Source: Ustilago trichophora
Taxonomy: Eukaryota; Basidiomycota; Ustilaginomycetes; Ustilaginales; Ustilaginaceae
Assembly: GCA_900323505.1 (NCBI GenBank)
Contig: OOIN01000005.1
Span: forward strand, 372,001 to 436,000
Length of the DNA: 64,000 nucleotides
Direction: 5' to 3'
Below are positions 56,601 to 64,000 of this stretch, one piece after another. A program made the position numbers and the translations under genes. Under the pieces are notes generated by a model, which did no database searches, had not been told where the DNA came from, and saw only the letters and a program-made list of their open reading frames with translations. Each line of letters starts with the position of its first letter. Position 1 is the first letter of the stretch.

Positions 56601-58017
56601 AGACCAGACGCCAAGAGCCATGACGTGGAAAGAAAAGCTGCAGCGCTTAGTGTGGAACATTGGCGAGTTCTTTCGCCAACCTGATACCAAGTTTGCCATC
56701 AAAGCTGGTCTTGGAAGCGCTCTCTTGGCAAGCCCAGCCTTCTTCCCATCGACTCGTCCCATCTTCACCAAGTTTCAAGGCCAATGGGCACTGGTCAGCT
56801 TCATGGTGGTGCTCTCACCTACCGTTGGCCAGTCGAATCATATGAGTTTGCACCGCATTATGGGGACCATCTTGGGCGCCTGCGCTGCAGTGGGAGTGTA
56901 CAAGCTGTTCCCGGACAACAATGTGGTGCTGCCCTTGTTTGGGCTTGTGTTTTCGATTCCTTGCTTCCGGTACATTGTTGGCAAGCCGCAACTCGCATCC
57001 AGTGGCCGGTTTGTGTTGCTCACCTACAATCTTACGGCGCTGTATAGCTACAACCTTCGCAAGACGGATATCGAGGTCGAACAGATCGCCTATCAGCGCA
57101 CCGTATCGGTGATTGTCGGTGTGGTGTGGGCCACGGTGCTCAACCAGCTGGTATGGCCGTTTGAAGCACGACGGCAGCTGGCATTGGGCGTGTCGGATGT
57201 AATCTTCAAATTGGCATGGCTGTACCAGAGGTTGGTGCTTTCGTACTCGCGAGATCCACTCCAGCTGCGATCGAGTCGGGAGGGGCAACGACGCACGATG
57301 CACGATGACGATGACGATGATGATGACAATGATCAGCAGGGAGACGTTGCAGACGAAGAAGCAGCTCTCTTGGGCACATTTGCATCTCGACATGGCGATG
57401 AGTTTCAAGCGATCGAGCTTGATCTTCAAGTGTCGCTCATCAAGCTGGAAGGCCTCTTAGCACAGACCAAGCACGAACCGCGCCTGAAAGGACCGTTTCC
57501 CATCGCCACGTATCGTTGCATGCTCTCCTGCTGTCAAAACATCCTCGACAAGCTTCACAGCATGCGTTGCGTCACTACCCGGCAAGATTGGTATCGCCAC
57601 GTCCGTCGCGACTTTGTCATCCCGGTCAATTCGGAACGTCGCGAGATGGTCGGCAACGTGTTGCTATTCTTCTACACGCTGGGATCTGCATTTCATCTGA
57701 AAAGCCCCGTACCACCGTATTTCCCACCGGCGGGACAGTGCCGAACGCGACTGTTGCAACGCATCCGTGAGTTGCCCGTGGTGAAACGGAGAGCGGTGAG
57801 AGGGTCGAGTGCATATCTGCTTTTTTACTCTTATGCGCTGGCGATGAAGGATGTGATTGACCAGCTGGAGATGTTGGGGAGATTGACACAACAGAATTTT
57901 GGTGTGCTGGGTGGGAGTGTAGAAGATTTTGAGAGACATTTTGTGGCAAGGGCGGAGAGTGTCACGCCAAGTCCGTGGGGTAGTAGGAAGACGAGTCGGA
58001 GCAATCTGGGTGCGTAG
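53644..58017 (+). CDS. BRE4/aromatic acid exporter-type (FUSC-like) multipass membrane protein
   Basis: 1457 residues, single exon. After a ~365-residue Ser-rich cytosolic N-terminus come about five membrane segments (residues ~368-560: CALAYLLASLFTYSPIL, FALGAFVYAVTLGFCSMAVAVFL, ISVLVFLGLGMALVGYAKI, LVVLAGSFISNLVCFYVWP). A ~450-residue cytosolic domain follows, then a second set (~1015-1200: FAIKAGLGSALLASPAFF, GQWALVSFMVVLSP, IMGTILGACAAVGVYKLF). This two-block layout with GQWALVSFMVVLSP is typical of the fungal ArAE_2/DUF2421-DUF2422 proteins that include yeast Bre4 (brefeldin A sensitivity) and relate to bacterial fusaric-acid and p-hydroxybenzoate exporters. Export of aromatic acids or drugs is inferred, not shown. 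The exact start is uncertain within the first ~50 residues. Confidence 0.88.
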   Translation: MLLRPAPRPITRRIVSDRDHPHSTQSLPTDSTIRPNLWNAVRQRVRVTTALKDAPDLAKRRSRAFEDERRFDDEGITSDTLRSDIDHRLAPGQYAEQWQSLAHLFDAAEQQHQAGHSRPRSRTTKKNKRLSFAPSAATASPSPASHPGGESSFATRPGFLQRAASYAHPTEDENPDDSLASFVGPSSFKGSSSFKLHSRTSNTSSQSTSQASRDQGAAASPSSPLASTPKVPMQASIDELFAQRVSISEEPASMLANDPDQTPLGEDPLLYSTQEHLLESDSESDSDTESDTDNDESQTIHNNKSTARKPTAFFNPTDPVPQNASDRPPLADHTTPRASAGVFAPLESTARSLKRLATGTNLTLFHRSIFKCALAYLLASLFTYSPILSRWLASFLPNNDPNDDVPFSNLHMIATVAVYFHPAKTLGAMVEADIFALGAFVYAVTLGFCSMAVAVFLHETDRVIISDIISVLVFLGLGMALVGYAKIKVAKPQFNTACSLISIIVFTVVVKEGSMHLGHFSTEKTLQVTLVVLAGSFISNLVCFYVWPQSATSNLQGDIVRNLRGFSTLLRVLTKTFLLEDPSNFHFKSDRIKRAIDDHHDSFTSLKKNLEEAKLESLFDLRMRGMSAKYVEATDSLNRLAQHLTGLRSSCGLQHQIMAARIEAQRAAREEARASSAAHSHSNGNASQPKSRPASSRLAGLFETEPDFDEFTGGSADASMSTQRGSEANAFEDFIASVGPHMRSLVFSCCRTLRGLRSTFVARDPVNAEAKTLYQEASFAANNGGGTGTWNDFGGTSTGAYLPGSSFDGLQTDISNALRRFQHEQTVAIKRIYTMEPKRLAQLSDADPHAQADQSANTDATQDGGIGVSTLLQNNNGDEGVFLIFFFVFNLEEFAKELEVLVEALEEIRQAEERIALARQTSRWMRLRLFLSTFGTMTSEYVHMIGWRWGLGSRRKNAKRNRATSAAKGMTTPLDFPSNRRHAINTDQTPRAMTWKEKLQRLVWNIGEFFRQPDTKFAIKAGLGSALLASPAFFPSTRPIFTKFQGQWALVSFMVVLSPTVGQSNHMSLHRIMGTILGACAAVGVYKLFPDNNVVLPLFGLVFSIPCFRYIVGKPQLASSGRFVLLTYNLTALYSYNLRKTDIEVEQIAYQRTVSVIVGVVWATVLNQLVWPFEARRQLALGVSDVIFKLAWLYQRLVLSYSRDPLQLRSSREGQRRTMHDDDDDDDDNDQQGDVADEEAALLGTFASRHGDEFQAIELDLQVSLIKLEGLLAQTKHEPRLKGPFPIATYRCMLSCCQNILDKLHSMRCVTTRQDWYRHVRRDFVIPVNSERREMVGNVLLFFYTLGSAFHLKSPVPPYFPPAGQCRTRLLQRIRELPVVKRRAVRGSSAYLLFYSYALAMKDVIDQLEMLGRLTQQNFGVLGGSVEDFERHFVARAESVTPSPWGSRKTSRSNLGA

Positions 58018-58505
58018 AATACGACTTTTTCCCAGAGTGGGAGGTAGAAGAGGAAGCGTTGTTATTGACTCTGTGAAAGTATCGAGGGTACCGGTATGAC
58101 AGATGATAGAAAGCCGGATTGTTTCGGATAAGATTGATTCCGATTTCAGAACACAAGGACATCAAAAGTGGTTCGCTTGGCACTTGATGAATTTGCTTTA
58201 CTGGGCGTCGATACTGAGAAGCCAGTGCAGCAGAGCACAAGGTTTATGAATTCAAAGCAGACCCACACAACTCTATCTTGTCCGAAGTAGGACCGAAAAG
58301 AGCTACGATTCATTTGATCAAGATCTGAGAGCATGAAAGAGTTACAGTCAACCTCGTCACTACACCTTTTGAGCACATAACCTTGGCCTCATATCATTTC
58401 ACCTCAGTTGGAAATCGTTTGCAGAAGAGTTTGAAAGAAGAAAGAATGGCAGGGAAAGAAGAACAAGAAGAAAAAGCTTCTCATCATCAGACGTCAATAT
58501 GGGTG

Positions 58506-58531
58506 GTACAGTACAGTACAGTACAGTACAT
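58506..58531. repeat. TACAG pentanucleotide repeat (five units)
   Basis: Five perfect TACAG units lie in tandem in the upstream region of the second Zn2Cys6 gene. The same word builds the palindrome at 10364-10383. Confidence 0.85.
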
Positions 58532-59255
58532 AGGTAGGAGCTTACTCTATTCAGGAACAGCAGGTACTCGTCCTTGGAAGACTGCTCAACTGCTTGTGTC
58601 ACGCCTCGTGGCCATTGTTGCACGGGCGAACTCTGTTTCGCATTGAAAAAATATTATTAATAATAATAAATAGTGTGTGTGTGTGTGATTTTAGGGCGCC
58701 TTTTCTATTCCCATTCCCGTCTGCTCAGCCGGACTGCCGTCTCTTTCAATCACGAATAGCCAACATCATCTAGTTACGCCCTTCCTATCCTTGACTCCTC
58801 CATCTCCTTCTCTATCTATCCATCTACCTATCTATCTCTCCTCACGCCAGCCAAAAGCAGCTCTGGTCATCAAGTTACCAGCTCGTCACTGCTGCTTCTC
58901 GAACAACTCTCTCGCCACCACAATCCCAACTTGGGTCTCAGCTCCACACCCACAGTCATTCATACCCTTGCCTAGCCCGCAAATTCTTCTTTCATCATCC
59001 TGCAACGATACCAACCAACATTCTCTTCCACTCTCGCCCTCGCCGTCTCTCTCTCTCGCGCGCGCTTTCAAGGCGTAAACGGCATCTTTCAACAGTCGCA
59101 CCCATCACGACTTTGCTCCACGGTCAAAAAAAAATCCCCCAAGGGTCCAAGCTTCGAAAACGCCACCGTTCGACACCGACCTTCTTCGACGACCAACTCG
59201 ACTCTACACTCCTTTCCGGCTCGACTTGAATCGCGTCCTAGTGGTGTAGCAAGAG

Positions 59256-59263
59256 TATAAAAA
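59256..59263 (+). promoter_or_regulatory. Candidate TATA box of the second Zn2Cys6 gene
   Basis: TATAAAAA lies about 195 bp upstream of the start codon, within otherwise C/T-rich sequence. The position is plausible for a core promoter, but no transcript data are available. Confidence 0.4.
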
Positions 59264-59451
59264 CAGCAGTCAAACTTCCACACACACACACAGCAGCATC
59301 CGTCATCCTCTTTTGCTATCCATCGTACAGTGCAACTCTATGCTCCGAGCAACCGCTCGAATGGGTCGCTGAGCTTGCAACACACGGTACCTCTCAAAGC
59401 ATCTCTTTCAACTTTTTCAAGCACCCGATTGTGTTCTTCGCCACTGTCATC

Positions 59452-61880
59452 ATGCCGCCTGCAAAGTGCGACGTCATCCCAAAGGAGCAATTCACGCCAT
59501 TTGCAGAGAGGCGCGCTTGCTCGGGATGTCGAAAGATCAAGGCAAGTGCTGCCTCACTTCATGTGGCTCTGAAATCAAATTGCCTCTGCGCTCGAGACCT
59601 AGCTCAATGTCCACTTGAATGTTTGCTGACTCCCTCTTTGTTCTCTTCTCGTTCCTTTGGCCTCACGCCTCACAGTCTCGCTGCATCTTCCCAGACGACT
59701 CCAACAGCTGCACACGCTGTCTTCGCCTCAGCATTGAATGTGTAGTACCATCGCATCATCGAGGCGTCAAGCTTGAAGCTCAACGTACCAAACCTCCCTC
59801 GGCAACACCTGTCAAGCAGCGTTCAAAGAGCCAATCGCGCGAATCCGCCAGTCCAAGTCCCAACGACGTCTCGGATGGATCCACTTCGGCTTCGATCAAC
59901 CCTTTCTCGGTCCAAAGCCTTCTCGACACCACCTCGTCCGAACGCACTGCCTCTAAAGCGCTTCTCTCGTCCACACTCCATTCCCATATCCAGGAAGAAC
60001 CAGCTGTCAAGGTCTCGACATCCACCGTCGGTCGTCCGCTCATCGAATCCGTCATCTCAGCAGGTCTCTTTGACGACGACGAAGTCGCCGAGCTTGTCTG
60101 CTTCTACTACGATCGACTCAACCCCATCATCGCGCTGCTCGACAGCCATATCTACAACCTCAAGGCGCTCAAGACCAATCCCGACTATCGCATCTTGCTC
60201 GCTGCCATCTGCACCGTCTCGTCCAAATTCATCAAGGTCGATCGCTACTTGGACTCGCTCGAATTTCTCAAGCCCGCCCTCTCTCGCATCGCAGCAGATG
60301 ATATCCCACCTCAGCTCGAAATCATCCAGTCGCTTTCCATCCTCGCCATGTGGAAGCATCCCAAGGATGGAAGCAGTTGGCGTAAAGTGAGGCTCGCTAT
60401 CACCCAGGCGTTTGAGTTGGGTCTGCACGAGCTCTTTGGTCCTCAGAAGCGCTCCAAGCATGGTCCATCTCGATCTTTTATCCAATCGCAGCGTACCATC
60501 TTGCAACTCTCCTGCTTTGAAGATGGCTACCGTGACCAGCGTCATCTTCCGCCTGCCATCGATCCAAGTCTACTTCCCGATCCACGTGAGTGGATCGATT
60601 CGCTCGGTGACATGGTGCAGGACATCGATGTGCGTCTAGCTGCTTCGCGCGAGAATGCCAACATCAAGCGCGACCTCATCACTTCGCTCAAGCAGTCCAA
60701 TGCCAGGAGCCCCAATCCGTCCCAGATCAGCCGCGCCACCTGTCTGCGCAATGCAAGGCTCGTCAAGATGGGTATCACTGCACAAACGTGTTCCAGCTCG
60801 GTCTGGATGAATCCTCCTGCCAGCGAGATCCCTTGCCAGCATTCCGGACGACCTTGCTTGCTCTTCCATGATACCAACACTCTTTTCAACTATCATCGCG
60901 CGCTTTACTCGATCTACAGCTCGCCCCTGCTGTCTGGAGCCTCGTTTGCACACGATAGGCAGACGGCGTTCCAAAAGTGTTCCGAGCTTTCGGTTCAATT
61001 GTTTGAGCTGCTCAACGGTCCTTATGGTCAAGCGGGCTACTACCGATATGTGCACGATATTGTCATTCTCAACTTGGCGGTGGCGGCGGTGTGGATCTGC
61101 GACAACTGGCGTGCCATGCCGCAGGAACTGGCCATTCAGGCATGTTCGGCGATCAGGCAGGCTGCCGATGCCACTTCACCTTCATTGGAGAATCACTTGG
61201 AGCAAGGTTCGTATCTAGCGCGTTTTCTGCGATTCTGCTGCAAAAAGCTGCCTTCGACCATTTCGATCAACGAGAATTCGCCCGTCAATGCCGAAGATCT
61301 CGTCATCTCGGATGATGCTAAATGGGCTATGGGGTTGAACCCGTTCACGCAGCTTTCCAACGCGGTGGGTAATGCACCGCCATCAGCAGGGCCCTCGTTC
61401 CGCTCGCCTTATTTCCCCTCTGCGTCTCCGCGCAACAACAGCGGCGGGATGCCAATGCAGAAATATGGCGGCCATCACCACAACGGCAGTGGCAGCTATA
61501 ACCAGCATAGTCTCTATCACAACCCTGGCGGCGGTGGCGGCAGTACGGGAAGCCAAGCCTCTGGTTCCCCTTCGCTGCTCTCCACTTCTTCGCCCCAGAA
61601 TACCCAAGCAGGAGGAGGTCATCACTATGGAAGCAGCAGCAGTGGTGGTGGTGGTGGTGGGGGAGGAGGAGGCAACGATGGCTCGATCATGTTCCACAAC
61701 GGTCATGGCCATCATCATCACGCATCAGGAGGAGGTGGTGCGGGTGTGGGGATGACCACCTCCACAGTCCAATATCTATCCGAAAGTCTGGTCCCTCCCG
61801 CATATCCGATGAACTGGGACACATATGATGATAACTCGATTATCACTTTCCTTCAGTCCATCTCGAGCGCTTCTGGTTAA
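59452..61880 (+). CDS. Zn2Cys6 transcription factor, zinc cluster split by a GC-AG intron
   Basis: Exons 59452-59541 and 59676-61880 give 764 residues. The first exon encodes MPPAKCDVIPKEQFTPFAER and then ACSGCRKIK; the second continues SRCIFPDDSNSCTRCLRLSIEC. Joined, they place zinc-cluster cysteines at 23, 26, 33, 42, 45 and 52. The donor after AAG is GCAAGT, not GT, while the acceptor is CACAG, so this is a GC-AG intron of 134 nt. Without splicing the motif is broken, which strongly supports the model. A regulatory domain follows (ELVCFYYDRLNPIIALLDSH, ILLAAICTVSSKFIKVDRYL, WRKVRLAITQAFELGLHELF). The C-terminus is Gly/His/Ser-rich with polyglycine. The regulated pathway is unknown. Confidence 0.9.
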
Positions 61881-61991
61881 ACAAATCACAATCTTTTCTA
61901 ATTTCAAGGGAAAGAGGTGTTTGCGCAGCTTTGATTGCCGTCGCGACGCCAACTTGCCAGCTTGCCGGTTTACGACTTTGTACTTTTATTC

Positions 61992-62095
<104 letters not shown>

Positions 62096-62394
62096 TGTTT
62101 CTGATCTGATGGTCACCACTTGTAACTGTGTGTTAATGTTTTCGTATACCAATTTGAAGCTTTTTTTGGGGGGTTTGGGTCTTGCACGATGTATGTTGAT
62201 GAGAAGGCTTGAAAGAGTGAAAGGGGATGGGGAGCAAGATGTAAGATTGGGGGGAGGAGAGAGTGATGGAAGTGATGTGTTAGGGTCTGTGCGGTGTGCA
62301 AAATTGAATTGGGTATCGGATCGGAAATCGGATTTTCAAGAGTGGTTGAGCTGGCACTACTCCACCCTCGTGTTAGTCTTGAATGGGTGTCCGT

Positions 62395-62590
62395 CTTTCT
62401 CTGCCTTTCCTTGTCTTCCTGACTTTCATCTCTTCCTGCCTTTTCTTGTCTTTCTGCCTTTCCTTCTATCTCTGCCTTTCCTTCTATCTCTGCCTTTCCT
62501 TCTCTTCCTGACTTTCCTTGTCTTCTTGCCTTTCCTTGTCTTCCTGACTTTCATCTCTTCCTGACTTTCCTTCTCTTCCTGACTTTCCCT
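62395..62590. repeat. Imperfect C/T minisatellite (about 16-17-bp units)
   Basis: About a dozen degenerate units of the form CTTTCCTTGTCTTCCTGA or CTTTCCTTCTATCTCTGC follow one another. Variants such as TTCATCTCTTCCTGACTTTC recur at ~100-bp distance, suggesting a higher-order duplication. The array ends about 160 bp before the next start codon. Confidence 0.8.
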
Positions 62591-62751
62591 TAAACTGACA
62601 ACGGCTTTGATAGCGCATCAACCGTATACAGGTTGTGGAGTCGTACCTTTTTGCGCTTCATTCTGCCCTGATCTTTGTAGTGTTTTCGGTCGGCTGCACA
62701 TTGCTTCCGACGAACGCTGTTCGGACGTCCTCTCGCACAGCAGCGCACATC

Positions 62752-64000
62752 ATGGCCTCCACACCAGCTGGTCCCAGTACCAGAACCCACAGCACCTCTT
62801 CTCCGCGCAAACATAATCGCACCCAAGCAGACCGACAAATCCAACGGAGATGGATCCAGCTCATTGACCACTGGCACTCCTCCTCCTCCTCTAACCCCTC
62901 TACCGCTACCCAACCGTTCGGCACAGCATCACGCGATCAGCTTGTCGAAGAAATCTCCCAACATGCACAGACGCTCTGTCGCACCATCAAGGATAAAACA
63001 TGGCTCTTGGATGCTTTCCAGCTCGGAATTCACGCCGTCCTCTTTCCCGAAAGTAGGATGCAGGAGATCAGCGATCAAGAAGAGCAGTCAAGAGTAGAAC
63101 AGTTGGGACAACAGCTCTTGCAGCTGGCTATACACTCTGTGGCTACACCATACCTTCGCAGTCTCAAAGAGCACAATGCAGAGACCTCTCGAGTAGAAGC
63201 GGTGCACAAGACAGTGGACAGATTCGAGCAGCTTTCGAAAAAGTTGTCGGTGGCAGAGCGACTGCGTGGGATCACAGAGTCGCTGGGATTGCCAACGCTG
63301 CCTTTGGCGCTGGTGCTCGAGGAAGAGAGTAGCACCCTCTTGCTGTGCCTGGCCAGCCTGCCTCAGGCGGCAATGCTGGTCGAGCCCCTGCTCAAGGCGT
63401 ATCCTTGGCTCGTGCAAGAGTCGGCGGACGTCAGATTGGCGATTGTTGCCCAGATGATGACTGCAGGTGCTGGCGGGAGAGAAGAGCACGCTGCACTCGC
63501 TGCTGCAGGACTTCTCATCGGCTGGAAGGATGGGAAAGAGGTGAGCATCTGGCAGTCTGCGCAAGGTGTGCAACAGCTCACATTGCAACAGCTGGTGGGG
63601 TTCTACAGTGGCCTGTTGGAGAGCTTGCGACAGACCAAATCTGATGCCGCAGCAAGCGCTCTTCTTGAAGTGCTGTCGGAAGAGTGGCAGGGCTCTGATG
63701 CGCAGACCGCTCTCACCCAACTCAAAACCACCATCTCTTTCAGCCCTGGTGCTCAACAACAACTGCAACCCACCTTCCCCGCAAACCAGTCCCGATTTGA
63801 CCTATCCTCGATTCAAGCCCTACGCAACCAAATCTCCACCACCACAACCACCATCAGTACAAGCAAGCAAGCACGCACCCAACTTGCAAAACAGCTCCTT
63901 GTCTCCAACTCTTCTTCCATCTCTGGACAGCTATCCCAGCTCGTCGACACATACGATAGCGCTTCGATGCGCAGTTTTGCCTTTGCAGTTGTGGCCGAAG
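62752..64000 (+). CDS. 5' part of an unidentified helical protein (runs off the window)
   Basis: The frame opens at ATG 62752 and stays open to the last base, giving at least 416 residues. The first ~65 residues are Ser/Thr/Arg-rich. The rest is predominantly helical and leucine-rich (KTWLLDAFQLGIHAVLFPES, ERLRGITESLGLPTLPLALVLEE, LLLCLASLPQAAMLVEPLLKAYPWLVQ), resembling an alpha-solenoid or coiled assembly. There are no membrane helices, no signal peptide and no catalytic motif that I can see. I do not recognise the family; solenoid vesicle-coat, nucleoporin or tethering proteins are possible but unproven. The minisatellite upstream lies in its promoter. Confidence 0.8.
   Translation, partial: MASTPAGPSTRTHSTSSPRKHNRTQADRQIQRRWIQLIDHWHSSSSSNPSTATQPFGTASRDQLVEEISQHAQTLCRTIKDKTWLLDAFQLGIHAVLFPESRMQEISDQEEQSRVEQLGQQLLQLAIHSVATPYLRSLKEHNAETSRVEAVHKTVDRFEQLSKKLSVAERLRGITESLGLPTLPLALVLEEESSTLLLCLASLPQAAMLVEPLLKAYPWLVQESADVRLAIVAQMMTAGAGGREEHAALAAAGLLIGWKDGKEVSIWQSAQGVQQLTLQQLVGFYSGLLESLRQTKSDAAASALLEVLSEEWQGSDAQTALTQLKTTISFSPGAQQQLQPTFPANQSRFDLSSIQALRNQISTTTTTISTSKQARTQLAKQLLVSNSSSISGQLSQLVDTYDSASMRSFAFAVVAE

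Larger units (their letters stand above)
58018..59451. promoter_or_regulatory. Long upstream region and leader of the second Zn2Cys6 gene
   Basis: 1.4 kb without a supported gene. It contains a five-unit TACAG repeat at about 58506-58531, an AT-rich block followed by a TG run at 58651-58688, and then ~700 bp of strongly C/T-rich sequence (TCTATCTATC, CTCTCTCTC) that may be a long 5' leader. A TATA-like element is listed separately. Confidence 0.5.

Noticed and set aside
62395..62590. Regularly repeating units suggestive of a CRISPR-like array
   Set aside because: Units are degenerate, pure C/T, contiguous without spacers, and the genome is fungal; it is a minisatellite.

Overview
The window comes from a gene-dense, intron-poor fungal nuclear chromosome. 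It is most likely a smut fungus of the Ustilaginales (Ustilago, Sporisorium or Pseudozyma type). This rests on large single-exon ORFs rich in Ser/Ala/Gln low-complexity stretches, short introns with GTAAGT/GTGAGT donors, a PIG-S/EMC/FHIP/kinesin-8 gene set, and short Tc1/mariner-like DNA elements. The species cannot be fixed from the sequence alone. I see no rRNA, tRNA, CRISPR, phage or bacterial features.

Layout. 1-15 kb: the 3' end of an unidentified gene; a 530-bp TA-flanked MITE (914-1443); DRE2 (cytosolic Fe-S assembly); BUD23 (18S rRNA m7G methyltransferase); a fused AFG1-type AAA+ ATPase / J-domain protein; EMC10; an unknown CaaX-box protein; and a seven-exon Kre9/KNH-like GPI-anchored protein with 10-, 18- and 21-nt exons. 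15.2-17.6 kb: a nest of two TA-target transposons 173 bp upstream of the KNH-like start codon. An apparently intact DD34E transposon has landed inside the right terminal repeat of a 768-bp non-autonomous element. 18-30 kb: a large Zn2Cys6 regulator, a short-chain dehydrogenase, an unidentified two-exon nuclear-type protein and an S9 serine peptidase carrying a ~245-residue insertion. 30-42 kb: kinesin-8, DOM34/pelota, NDUFA2 (complex I), FHIP (FTS-Hook-interacting protein, endosome motility) and ATP12 (F1 assembly). 42-53 kb: a dysferlin-domain peroxin, GPI17/PIG-S, a disordered acidic nuclear-type protein, an aldo-keto reductase, a ZCCHC8-like zinc-knuckle/PSP protein and a small unknown gene. 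53-64 kb: a 1457-residue BRE4/aromatic-acid-exporter-type membrane protein, a second Zn2Cys6 regulator whose zinc cluster is split by a GC-AG intron, microsatellite and minisatellite DNA, and the 5' part of an unidentified helical protein.

Most genes are unrelated housekeeping functions in the mixed orientation usual for fungi; there is no operon-like or secondary-metabolite cluster. Several are mitochondrial (AFG1-J fusion, NDUFA2, ATP12), and several belong to ER/GPI biology (EMC10, KNH-like GPI protein, PIG-S). The items most worth a second look are the nested transposons in a cell-wall gene promoter, the AAA+/J-domain fusion, the microexon gene, the peptidase insertion and the GC-AG intron. 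Exon boundaries were read by hand from splice signals, frame continuity and family resemblance. Short-repeat coordinates may be off by a base or two.
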